Shown piece by piece: positions 1 through 11,313 of a stretch of DNA of 64,000 nucleotides. The stretch lies in contig CM059564.1 of the NCBI GenBank assembly GCA_030386875.1, positions 40,320,075-40,384,074 on the forward strand. Reading direction: 5' to 3'. The translations under genes were made by a program, and so were the position numbers. Each line of letters starts with the position of its first letter. Position 1 is the first letter of the stretch. This stretch comes from Morinoia aosen (Eukaryota > Arthropoda > Malacostraca > Amphipoda > Talitridae). The notes beneath the pieces were generated by a model. That model was not told the origin of the DNA, ran no database searches, and saw only the letters and a program-made list of their open reading frames with translations.

Positions 1-672
1 GAAAATAAGATGGTGAAAACGTTGGCATTTACATGAACGTGTCTTTCAAAGAGACGAAGTTCCTTTGGTTGAGTAAATATTATAAGATTCGAAATCCTTA
101 TGAGTATTAACTGCACACAGTAATTTTTGTGTTTTACACAGTTTTGATTGTGTAGTAAGAGTAATAGTAGAAAACAGAGCTCTGTTTTCGTTCTTTAATC
201 AAGTCTGAAGTTTATGCCTCCCCAATCACACAAAATGCGTTCCTAACACAAGAATGAGGAAAAATTCAAATAGTTTTGAAATTTAATCAGCTGTGTTTGG
301 AATTAGGACACGCGGAATCTATGCACGATTTGCGGCACCACATTTTGCACACAGCAATCAAATTTATTCAATTTTAGGATACGCAAAACAGGTTTTGAAA
401 AAGAAGCCAAAACTGGGCAATATTACTCTCAATAACAGGTCAAAAATAACGAAAACTGAACCTAGGTCATTTCAAGGCTGTCAAACGTGCGAGTCGGCAT
501 CACACATCCCGCATCGATTACCGACTCCCATAAACACACTGGTTGAATCAACTCGAGGGCCACAATAAATGACCTACCCAGCGTTCAATTCGGGGCACAA
601 AAGTTCACCCGCAAAATTTACGGAATATGAATTACTTTTTTGACACAATCTTGAAACCTGATGGTCTTAGCG

Positions 673-888
673 CAGGGCTTCTCAACATGTACATGTACAT
701 TTTACAATTTCAGAGGGAACATGAAAGTATTCGGTACTATTGAGTTTTTCAACATGGCATTTTTAAAGTTGAAACCATTAGTTATTAAGTGTATTTTATT
801 GTTTCTTAAACCTTTTACCGTGCGGGGGGTACATGATGAGACATCAAGTTAAGAGGGTAAATGAGAATAGAAATGTTGAGCAGCCCTG
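673..888. mobile_element. hAT-like MITE, copy 1
   Basis: Imperfect terminal inverted repeats CAGGGCTTCTCAAC and GTTGAGCAGCCCTG bound ~216 bp without coding capacity. Internal GGGGGTACATGATGAGACAT matches a similar block in copy 2. Flanking octamers TCTTAGCG and TCCTAGTA may be a decayed 8-bp target duplication. It lies beyond gene B exon 3. Confidence 0.72.
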
Positions 889-969
889 TCCTAGTATCAC
901 CGTTCAATGAGTTAACGAGCAACGACCAGTTCAATAGTATATTCCCACGACGCACAGAAGAATACGCAC

Positions 970-1079
970 CATGAAGAAGAACAGGTTCCCAATGAGTTTC
1001 ACTGGTACGATGTCCTTCACAGCCAGTGGGAAGGAAATTGTTATTCCCACCATTATGGAGAGACTACGATCTAAAATAA
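970..1079 (-). CDS. Gene B exon 3
   Basis: The acceptor is GTTTTTGATTCAG|TTATTT and the donor is TTCATG|GTGCGT. It encodes ILDRSLSIMVGITISFPLA then KDIVPVKLIGNLFFFM. It is 110 nt with the same phase as gene A exon A3. Its donor has C rather than A at the fourth intron base. Confidence 0.82.
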
Positions 1080-4000
1080 CTGAATCAAAAACAGTTAAGG
1101 AAAACGTCCCCCATTCGTTAAAAATTATTCGTTTATGAACATAGAGCAATGAAATTTGGTATACAGATGGAAAATGCAAATAGAAAGCTTGTGACATGTA
1201 TAAAATTAATTTTTTTTCATAGAAAATGAGATTCATAGAAAATGTCTGCCCTACTTCCATTTAATATTCATTGAAAACGGATTTTGGTGTAATACAATGT
1301 TTTTTTACCTACAGTGATGATTTGGGTACCATTTGATGCGGAAGAACTCAGACTGCCATAACCTATATGGCGTTCTCTCAATTTCCATTTTGGAGTTTGA
1401 AATAATAAAATTCCAAAGCGAAAACGTTTTCCGCAAAAAATTTCGCACTTGTGACGTCATAACTTTTGATAGACGACGAATTAGGAATCCCCCTATAAAT
1501 TATGGTAATTCCTCCGCCACTCCTCATCTAATTATAGTCATATCACTGTAGCTCAAAAACTGTAGGAGAAAAATCATTTTGAAAACCCAGACCACGATTT
1601 CCCCAAAAACTAAGATTTGCTTTCATTATGGGATCAGCTAAGACCCTTCCAATCTGTATACATTAATATAAGAGACATAGGAGCTTACATGACATCGTCA
1701 AGCTGTGAAGAATTAGCAGAGGTGGGCCTGTAACATAATGAAATGCCACCTCCTCCCTCCCCCCAAACTTCGATTCTTCGTAGCGCGCGAACGAGTGAAC
1801 GTACGAAGCTCATTTTTTCACAGGATGTACGTGAGATCTTACATTTCCTATGACAGCTGAAATCAAAATCTCTAGAAATTCCTCCCTTCAGGGGAGACTT
1901 TCCCTTAAAGAAATTGGGTGATGAGATCTCGCATCAATCAACAAATATGAAAATCCACAAATGATTACAGTCGTGCTTCGAGAACTACACAGAGACTAGA
2001 GGGTAAATGTTAAATGGAGGGGCATTTTATACGATGTATATAAGGTGGCAGAAAGTCTGCCTTTTATAAATCGGGCGAGTAAATTTATTTTTGCTCCTGA
2101 ACGAGTACATGAACCAGATATCTAAGGAACTCAAGTATCTGGAAATTAAATATTGGTCTCGCCTGTTATTTAGAGAGAACTAAGCCGGTACAAGTTATTT
2201 TGAGAGCTAAAATATATATATCAAGTTTTCTCGTACGATGGAAAAAGCAGAGACACCAACACTCAGAAGACAAAAAAAACTCTCATACCTCGAACGAGAA
2301 CAAGGCAAACGTTAAGTTCCGCATTTGGAAGAAGCAGGCCTCGCAAAGGATACGTATTTCGTTGTGCTGAACGAAGGACACGAGCAGGCGGGCGTCGTCC
2401 ACTACGTCCACAAAAAGGATTTCCCTCGGGAAGACCTCAGAAAAAACATGCAAGCCTTCTCTTGGCCACATGCTGAGAGTTTTGCCATCGCTGACCAGCA
2501 GCAGCTCGTTGGTGAGCACTCGCAACTTAGCGTTGCTGTGCACTGTTGGGCATAGATTTTAGTAGCATTCCCAAACAGATGTGAACATTTGCAACAACCA
2601 CTGAATTGCAGGTTAGGAGATTGGATTTTAGTTTAATTCTCACTTACCGCAACGAAGGCGTTCCAGTGGTAGGAAGGGTGATGGTACCGTCATGTACGAA
2701 GTTAAGGGAATTCGGAATCAATGCACAAGGTGCATAGAAGCAGTAAGTCAGCTGCAGAAGTATGATAATGATACAGTACAAGTGTATGCTAGCAACCTTT
2801 AGTACCCATCATGGTCGACAATTGCTGAAGGACTTCAAAAAGTTTCATTAGAAAATGTCGGTTTCTGGGGTTGGACAGGAAAAAAATATCCGACGACCCC
2901 GAGCGGTGGAAAAATCATGAACAAACTTTGCTTTGTACAGCAGCTTGTTGCAAATCGTAAACTCGAACTGTTTTTAGATACGGAAAGTAAATAATCAAAA
3001 TTTGATCTTTCGTTTTGGCGAGTTGTTGGTATTTAGCTTTACGCCAAGTGCCTTGAAATAGATTAGATGATTTAGAGCCTCCCTAACAACATAGATGTCT
3101 CCCAAAAAATGGAGCGATATAAAAGCATTCAAAAAGGCAAAAACATTCAGAAATGCCTGCAAACCTGAAGATTTTGCCTTAAAGAACGGCTCATTGCGTG
3201 GTCGAGTTCACGTGAAAGGATTTACGCTACGAGCTCTACGGCTACGACAACGTGAACTGGTCAATAACTGCTCCCGGCCGAGACGGAATTTCATGCATGG
3301 GCCAATTTGTGGCATCCACTGTTTATTAATTTGACCTACCAGTAAGAAGAGTAAATAGCATTCATTTTTACGGTAAATGTTGAATTTTAACCAGTAATCG
3401 ATTTCCCACTTTTCGGTGCCTAAACATAGTTAATGTGATCGAAATATACAAGTTTTCTTCTATGCACTTTCCGTCGTAAATAATTATTTTATGAGTTATA
3501 GCGATAAATTAGTTACCGCAACTCACGTGTTTGAAGCGGGAAGTAATTCATCGAGCGCGTGATATGGCAACGCTGCAATTGAGTCTCGCTTCCGACTCGC
3601 TCGTCGTCATAGACGAAACTAAACCTGTCGCTGAAACTCGTAAAATACTCATTTACGACGGAAAGTGCATAAAAGAAAGCTTGTTTATTTCGATCTAATT
3701 AACTATGTTTAGACTCCGAAAAATAAAAAATCGATTGAACATTTCCTTTTTTTACTGCCGAGCTCTTTTACGAGCAGAAAATAATCAAATGCATTCATTT
3801 TTACTGCTCAATCACCCAGTTTCTAATGAATGTATATGGAATGGAATTTTTGCCACACCGCCTCTTCTCCAGTAAAAATGGCTGAGGTCAATTTTTTACT
3901 TCCTCAACCCATCTGTGAAACGAATATTTCAAAAATTTTTGTCGGGTTTCTTTATGGCAAAGTAAACCTCGATTGGCAAGGTGACCCACGAACTACGAAC

Positions 4001-7000
4001 ATCATTACCCTTCATACTGAAGCAGAAATTCTTCGTTTCCTCGAAGACGTTGATGTGAACAAAAAATGGATGCAATTTTTCTTTCCAGATCCTTCGTACG
4101 ATGATGCTTGCGGAATCGTCTCTGTTCACTATGAAACTGAAATGAAGGAAAATGTACCAATTTCAGTGCACGAGACAAAACTTTGAAATATTTTTCTCTT
4201 AAGACCAGATATTAGTTCTAACGTGAAAATTTAAAGGCCGAAACATTAGATAGGAATTTGGAATTACTGTTTCTAGACGTGAGCCAAACTGGAATCCCTT
4301 CAAAGACATTTTCAACTAAAATCATTCTCATAATGCGGATGTCAATGTGAAAAAACTCAGTGCTCGATAAAGAATGTCACTTCAGAACCGTTCAAAAAAT
4401 GTGATAGCCTTGCTCGCTAATTAACAGTTAAAGCCGAATGCAAATGAACGAGCCGAAGAATGATTAGAGGCGAGGACGGATACAAAATACATTGAGGTTA
4501 TTCATACAGAGATCACTTGCCCAAAACATCGGCTTTCACGTCAGGAGAGATTTAAATAAAACAAATGTAAAAGTGATGGTCTTTTCAGCAGCACGAGAAT
4601 TTAAAATTTCGGTGATGAATCTTGGATTCCGAAGACAGAATCCGTTCAGAAATGCCGACAAAGGTTCGCAGTGCCAACATGCCTTTCCGAGAAAATCAAT
4701 GGAGTAACATCTAAGATGTTCATATTCATGACCTGAACGATTATCAGCTCCACAAAATTTAAAGGATTAAGATTATGAGTTAGTTGAAGCCTCCCTAACC
4801 GCTAAAAAATAGAGCGTATCGGAGAGGAAGGAGGAAGGCACCATTTAGTATGGAGATAAAATAATGAGGAATCTATGCTGAAGGGGCATAGAAACAGCAA
4901 GATGAGAAAGAAGTTCATGAAATAAGGGAAAAGTTGAAGAAGAAAGCCAGAGGGGCTGAAAAACAGGACAGTAGTTAACCGAAAGAAGGTGGTCCTTGAC
5001 TCGACAAAAAACATTTTATTTCAACAAAAAGAAGACCTACCCAACTCTTAGCTGGGGCCCTCTCATTTTTCCCCTGGGAGCGATAATTCGCATAAGATAC
5101 AATAGTTGTATCCCCCTGAAGGGAAAAATTCTGGAGAAATAAAGATTATAAGTTGGTACATATTGCAAAAATTGAGATACGAGAAAAAGCTCGAAGGAAT
5201 TGAAGGGTTTTGCCTGCTAAGCTACAGTAGACGAATGGACATACCTACGAAGCAGTGAAGCACACCGTTAGATCCAGGAAAAAATTATAACGTAACTAAA
5301 AAAAAAGATTTTTTGGATTTTACCTTAGCTTGGGACAACATATTGTCCCCTGGAAGCGTTAACCCTAACGTGTCCTTTTATGAAAGGGATAATACGTCGA
5401 AAAAAATGTGGATATCGTTTATTAATTCTGGTTATTGAAATCCGAGAAAATATCGATGGCTCAAGCTTATATAGGTTCTACATATGACGTATGAGCAGGA
5501 TTATAAACACGCAGAAATTAATTGAATATTCAGAAAGCTGTCTCAAAATAAAGTCAAGTTTTGAATGAAAAAAGTGCGAAATGTTTTAGCACGGAACAAG
5601 CTTATCAATAATGAAAAAATCCGAACTTTTACCCAAGATACTTGTAATCACACCTTGTACTAAAATAAATGCGATAGGTACACTTGATAATGTGGAAAAA
5701 GTACAAATCCTGTTCATAACAAAACAAATGAATTTTTATTTAATTCATCAAAAATTGTTCCTGTGGTGTTCACGAAGCATTTTTAACGGTCGGTTGTGTT
5801 AAGTAGTTAGTAGCAGAATAGGGATATGCATTTAGTTGCTCGAAAACATAACTTTCCTGTGAAACATAAAAATTAATCGATATTGAGTGTAATGCGCTCA
5901 CGGAAATTGGAAATTCTACTCCTAAGAACCCCTAAAAAAGCACATTCAAAAACGTTGTACACGCATGACGTTTTGCTCGCCGATTCGTAATTTTCGAGTG
6001 ATTAAACTTCGACGTTATAGGAACGTGGTATATAAAAGTGAAGGAACGGACACGTGAATATGCTGTAATACTGTACTGACGTAACGATGGGCGAGGTTAG
6101 GTTAGGTAATGTTAGGCGAGTTAAATAAATCGACTTAAAATAAACCAATCTAAAATAGCTTACCTTAACTTACCCAAACCGACGCTGTTTTTCTGCCGCC
6201 AACATTGCGGCGACTAAGCACCCGACTATATATCGTTTTTCTTATTTGAACGTATTATTAAATCTCGGAATTAACGCATCAGCGAGTACAATGTCATTCC
6301 TATAAAACATTTTTAAATGTGTTGACTAATTAGTGACTCTCAGTTAGAATTTATAATTTTTGTGAACTCATTAAACTCAACATCGACCGAGTTTTAAATT
6401 TTTGTGTGCCCATTGGAATGCATAATGACCAAATTTTTGTTCTCGAAGTTGAGTTTAACGAGTTTACAGAATTTATATATTTAGTTCCCTAGAAAGAGTG
6501 GTAAATCGGAAGGATATGACAGTGATCGATTTTACACTTGTCGGTGCCTAAACCTAATCAATTTAATTAAAATAAACAAGTCTTCTTCTATGCACTTTCC
6601 GTCTGAAATGAATATTTTACGAGTAATAGCGGTAGGTTTGGTTTCGTCTTTGATGACAAATGCGCTCGAATAAACAGCTACTCACTGATTTTCGAATTTT
6701 TGTTTCTATAATCATGGTAATAACATCGAAATAAACTACTGTTCTTCTATACACTTTTTTCGTCAAATGAGTATTTAACGTGGTATAGCGGTAGGTTTGA
6801 TTTCGTCTTTGATGACGAGAGCGCGGGAAGCGAAACTCCATTGTAGTGTTGACATTACACGGTATCGATGATTTTCTAGTCAATATTGAGTTTAATGTTG
6901 TCAACGATTTTCATAATTTCATTGCCAAGAATCACTAAAGTAACACATTTCAAAACGATTTACATGAATGACATTCTGCTCGCTGATGCATTATTTCCAA

Positions 7001-10000
7001 ATTATTAATCTTCGAAGTTGGCTTTCGCTCGCAAGGAAGCGAGCGCGCCAAGCAGAATTTATTAACAGAAGCTAACACCCTATTACAAACGTAAACAGGT
7101 TGGGTCGTGAGGGGGAGCCACAGTTCTTCTTGTGAAAATTATAAATAAAGGTTCAAACCCACCCATTAGGGTGACGTCAACAATTGTGTTTACATCAGCT
7201 CCAAGATGGCAGCCGCCATTTTGGGTACCGGGTGGCCGCCATCGGAGCTGATGTAAACGGACGTCACTAGAAACCTTTATTTATAATTTTCACTAGAAGA
7301 ACTGTGGCTCCCCCTCGCGACCCAACCTCTTTACGTTTGTAATAGGGGGTTAGCTTCCGTTTCAACTCTGAAGTTGCGCAAAAAAAGCCATTCAGGAGCG
7401 CCATTCTTCTCACTTCAAACTTAAATAACTCGCAAACTAAGCATTTGCAAGCACATTGTCATTCATGTAAAACGTCTTAAAATCTACTATATTACCTATA
7501 TCTATGGCAACGAAATAATGAAAATCGTTGACAACATCAACTCAATATTGAACGAATTTCTTATCGCTTCAAACACTGGAGTTGCGGTAAGTAATTTACC
7601 GCTATAACGGTCAATATTGAATATAATGTTGTCAACGATTTTCATAATTCCGTGACGAAGAATGTATAGAGGAACCCGTTTTAAAACGTTTCACAAAAAC
7701 GTTCTTCCCGGAAATGCTTAGTTTTCGAGTTATTTAGATTTTAAGTTATAGGAACGGCGCTCCTGAATGGCCTTTTTTCCGCAAAAGCAATTATTGTTAT
7801 TTGACAATAACGGAACTAACCCCCTATTACAAACGTAAAGAGGTTGGGTCGTGAGGGGTAGCAACAGTTCTTTTAGTGAAAATTATAAATGAAGCTTTCT
7901 ATTTACATTTGTTTAAATCGACTCCATGATGGCTGCCCCCAGTACCGAATGGCACCATGGCGACAGCCACCTTCGATTCGATGTAAACGGACGTTGCTAA
8001 AAAGCTTTATTTATAATTTTCACTAAAAGAACTGTGGCTACCCCTCACGACCCAACCTCTTTACGTTTTTAATAGAGGGTTAGCTTCCTTTTCAATTCTA
8101 AAGTTATACGAACGACGTTCCTGACTGGCGTTTCCCGCGCAAAATGAGTCATTTTGAACATCAACGGCAGTTTTGGCATGGCTGTTGCGGTAGAAGGTTC
8201 ATGCAAGGGATGTTCTCCCACACTATTTGAATGCATCAAACAATGTTTTAATGACGATACTGCTAGTTTAAAACTATTAAGTTAAAACTACCTTAGTTCA
8301 TCTTATTTTCAGGTAAGAACAATAACATATATTGCGTAAACAGTTACTTCTCGCACTGTTTTTGCCCGGCCGCGTGGTTGGCGGGCGATTTATTATTGCA
8401 GCTGATTGGCGCGGAAACGAAAACTTCAAAGGTTAATAACTCAAAAACGAAGCATTTCCGGGAAGAACGTTCTTGTAAAATGTTTCAAATTGGGTTCCTC
8501 TATACATTCTTGGTGACGGAATTATCATAATCGTTGACAACATTATATTCAATATTGACCGCTATAACTAATAAAATACTCATATCACACGGAAAGTACA
8601 TAGAAGAAAACTTGGGTAAATGTGTAGCGTTGGTTAGTAATCGCTTTTCCACTTTTCGGTGCGTAGAAATAGGTAATTAGATCTAAAAATACAATTTCTC
8701 TTCTATGTTCTCGCTGTCGGAAATGAGTATTTAACAAGTTATGGCGGTAGGTTTAGTTTCGTCTTTGATGACGAATGCGCTCGAATAAACAGCTACTCAT
8801 CAATTTTTTAATTTTTGTTGCTAGAATCATGGTAATAACATCAAAATAAACGGTAAATCTGAAGGAGACGACAGTTGTCGATTTTCCACTTTTTGGTGCC
8901 TGAACCTAATTAATTGAATCAAAATAAACAAGTTTTCTTCTATTATTTTTTCGTCTCAAATGAGTATTTTACGATTTATAGCGGTAAGTTTAGTTTCGTC
9001 CTTGATGACGAATGCGCTCGAATAAACAGCTACTCATCGGTTTTCGAATTTTTGTTGCTTGAAACATGGTAATAACATCGAAATAAACAACTTTTATTCT
9101 ATACACTTTTTTCGTCAAATGAGTATTTAACGAGGTATAGCGGTAGGGTTTCGTCTTTCAAGACAGAGCGCTGGAAGCGAGACGCCATTGCAGTATTGCC
9201 ATACAACTCGATCGAAGAATTTCTTTCCGCTTCAAAGACTGGAGTTGCGGTAAGTCATTTACCGCTATAACTAATAAAATACTCATTTGAGACAAAAAGT
9301 GCATAGAAGAAAACTTGTTTATTTCGATCTAATTAACTATGCTAAGGCATCGAAATTTACAAAATCGACAACTGTCATCTCCTTCAGATTTACCAAATAA
9401 ACTTTTCTTCTATACACTTTTTTCGTCAAATGAATATTTAACGAGGTATAGCGGTAGGTTTGGTTTCGTCTATGATGACGATCGGGCTGAAAGCGAGATT
9501 TCATTGCAGTGTTGCCATATCACGGGATCGATGAATTTCTTTCCGCTTCAAACACTGGAGTTGCGGTAACTAATTTACCGCTATAACGTGTAAAATATTC
9601 ATTTCCGACGGAAAGTGCATAGAAGAAAACTTGTTTATTTCGATCTAATTAACTATGATTAGACACCGAAAAGTCGAAAATCGATTAAGGCCTACTGACC
9701 AACGCCACACATTTACCGAAAACTTGTTTATTTTCATAAAAGTAACTAAGTTTAAGCATTGAAATTTACGAAATCGATTACTGTTATATCCTTCAGATTT
9801 ACCGAATCAGTATAGGAGCACATTTGAAAACGTTTCACACGAATGACATTTTGCTCGCTGTTGCGACATTTTCGAAACATAACATGAATGGTCAATATTG
9901 AATATAATGTCAACGAATTTCATAATTTCGTAGGTATAGATCGGTAATATAGTCGATTATAAGACGTTTTACATGAATGACATTCTGCCCGGCGATGCGT

Positions 10001-11313
10001 TATTTTCGAATTATTCAACTTTGAAGCTGGCTTGTGCGCGCCATGGAAGCACGCGGGGCTAGCGTAATTTAATTAATAACGGAAGCTAACCCCCTATTAC
10101 AAACGTAATGAGGTTGGGTTGTGAGGGGTAGGCACAGTTCTTCAAGTGAAAATTATAAATAAAGGTTTCGAGTGACGTTTGTTTACATCGACGCCAAGGT
10201 GGCTGCCGCCATGGCGCCAACCGGCTGAAGATGGCGGCAGCCAGCTTCGAGTCGATGTAAACAAACGTCACTAGAAAGCTTTATTTATAATTTTCACTAA
10301 AAGAACTGTTGCTACCCCTCACGACCCAACCTCTTTACTTTTGTAATAGGGGTTAGCTTCCATTTTCATTGCTAAAACAATGACTGTTTTTGCGTTAAAA
10401 GGGCCATTCAGGAGCGCCGTTTGTATAACTTCAAACTTAAATAACTCGAAAACTAAGCATTTCCGGGCACATTGTCATTCATGTAAAACGTCTTAAAGGC
10501 GACTATATTACCCATCTATACCTACGAAATTATGAAATTCGTTGACAACATTATATTCAATATTGACCACATGAATTATGTGCAAGTACGAACAACATTC
10601 TATAGTCGGCTGCGTCGCACTTGCATCGTTGGAACACGCGCAAAAGTTTTTGCGGGAGCCGTCAGTGTGGGTATGGCTAAGTTTAATAAGGAGTTTTTAG
10701 GTTAGTTTAGGATGATTTATTCAATTAATTAATCAACCTAACTTCACCTGACCTAACCTCACATATCGTTACGTCAATACCGTATTAAAGCATATTCACG
10801 TGTCTATTTCTTCACTTTCGTATCTGACGTTCATATGACTTCAAAGTTAAATAACTCGGAAATGACGCATCAGCAAGCAAATTGTCATTTGTGTAAAACG
10901 TTCTTAAATGTGTTCTCTCAGTGGTTCTAGGGAACCAGATTTCCACAATCCGTGAGCGCATCGAAGTAAAACTCGGCCAAAATATATTTTCGATGGACAC
11001 CGTGCATAAAGATCCTAGTAAACGAGCAACTGAAATAACTAACGAAGAACTAAATGTGCATTACTTACCTTGAAACTGAGAGTACACGTTGAACCATTTT
11101 CACTTCTTCCCCGTTGACTTTCAAGACTTTAAGGACATTCTCTACCAACAAGTAGAAAATCCCAGCCTCCTCGTCGTAGTAGACTTGGTCTGGGGCACAC
11201 GTCACGGCGCCTACACACGAATCGCCGACGTCGAACACCGGGTGGACGACGTGGACCTCTCCGCCGAATTTCGTCACATGGATTCCTGCATCATCATACT
11301 CGTCCTTCGCCAT
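970..11313 (-). CDS. Gene B: tandem paralogue of gene A, 5' three exons (3' partial)
   Basis: Three exons are supported: 11313-11069 (start codon), 2535-2289 and 1079-970. The gene runs off the left edge. Exons 2 and 3 are paralogous to gene A exons A2 and A3 in sequence, order and strand, and exon 3 has the same length and phase. Exon 1 joins exon 2 in frame (AG|C), but exon 2 ends in phase 0 at its best donor while exon 3 needs one carried base, so a small exon is missing from the model or the copy is damaged. Intron 1 is 8.5 kb and packed with foldback elements. Confidence 0.72.
2289..2535 (-). CDS. Gene B exon 2 (propeller-like)
   Basis: The acceptor GTGCACAG|CAACGC is in phase with exon 1. 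The donor is TTCGAG|GTATGA. It encodes SNAKLRVLTNELLLVSDGKT, then DVVDDARLLVSFVQHNEIRI, aligned with gene A exon A2. The 3' part (EACFFQMRNLTFALFSFE) has no counterpart in A2, which stops earlier. Confidence 0.78.
3391..3741. mobile_element. Foldback element F1, isolated copy
   Basis: The arms at 3391-3508 and 3628-3741 are inverted complements, with landmarks TCTATGCACTTTCCGTCG and GACGGAAAGTGCATA, AGTTATAGCG and a distal ATCGATTT/AAATCGAT. A ~120-bp centre separates them. The same arms recur, in both orientations, through 6.5-9.7 kb. Confidence 0.82.
4785..5135 (+). repeat. Interspersed repeat R1, copy 1
   Basis: R1 is a ~330-bp family. Landmarks in order are GCCTCCCTAACC, GGCACCATTTAGTATGGAG, GGAATCTATGC, AAGAAGTTCATGAAA, GAAAAACAGGACAG, CATTTTATTTCAAC, GGGCCCTC and CATAGATACAATAGTTGTAT followed by CCCCCTG. 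This copy is nearly complete. No coding capacity and no clear terminal inverted repeat, so SINE-like or another non-autonomous element; class not determined. Confidence 0.88.
7068..7357. mobile_element. Foldback element F2, copy 1
   Basis: The arms begin GAAGCTAACACCCTATTACA and run inward ~90 bp (GGTTGGGTCGTGAGGGGG, GAAAATTATAAATAAAGGTT). The centre holds a smaller palindrome around CAAGATGGCAGCCGCCAT. It is ~290 bp with no ORF. Confidence 0.88.
7812..8088. mobile_element. Foldback element F2, copy 2
   Basis: It has the same arms as copy 1 with ~10% change; the centre includes CATGATGGCTGCCCCCAG. Confidence 0.87.
10081..10361. mobile_element. Foldback element F2, copy 3
   Basis: The arms are GGAAGCTAACCCCCTATTAC and its complement; the centre contains two inverted GATGTAAAC/GTTTACATC boxes around ATGGCGGCAGCC. 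The 61-codon ORF across it is a shadow. Confidence 0.88.
11069..11313 (-). CDS. Gene B exon 1 (start codon)
   Basis: The ATG is in a good context (CTGACCATGG). The donor is TTTCAAG|GTAAGT. It encodes 81 full codons plus two bases: MAKDEYDDAGIHVTKFGGEV, then HVVHPVFDVGDSCVGAVTC and QVYYDEEAGIFYLLVENVLK. This is a beta-strand-rich start compatible with a propeller. The gene A equivalent should lie beyond the right edge of the window. Confidence 0.8.

Larger units (their letters stand above)
5891..10960. mobile_element. Large nested palindromic (foldback) cluster in gene B intron 1
   Basis: The outermost inverted arms are about 5891-6112 and 10739-10960 (AATGCGCTCACGG against CCGTGAGCGCA; GACGTAACGAT against ATCGTTACGTC; GGTTAGG against CCTAACC). 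Inside are repeated F1 arms (6490-6900, 8580-9700), further inverted blocks (7440-7550 against 9890-10000; 7610-7760 against 8430-8560) and three F2 foldbacks. No transposase frame is visible. Confidence 0.78.

Noticed and set aside
3830-4186. 118-codon plus-strand ORF
   Set aside because: No recognisable domain, no splice or promoter support, and it lies among foldback repeats in gene B intron 1. It could be a fragment of something mobile, but I cannot support that.
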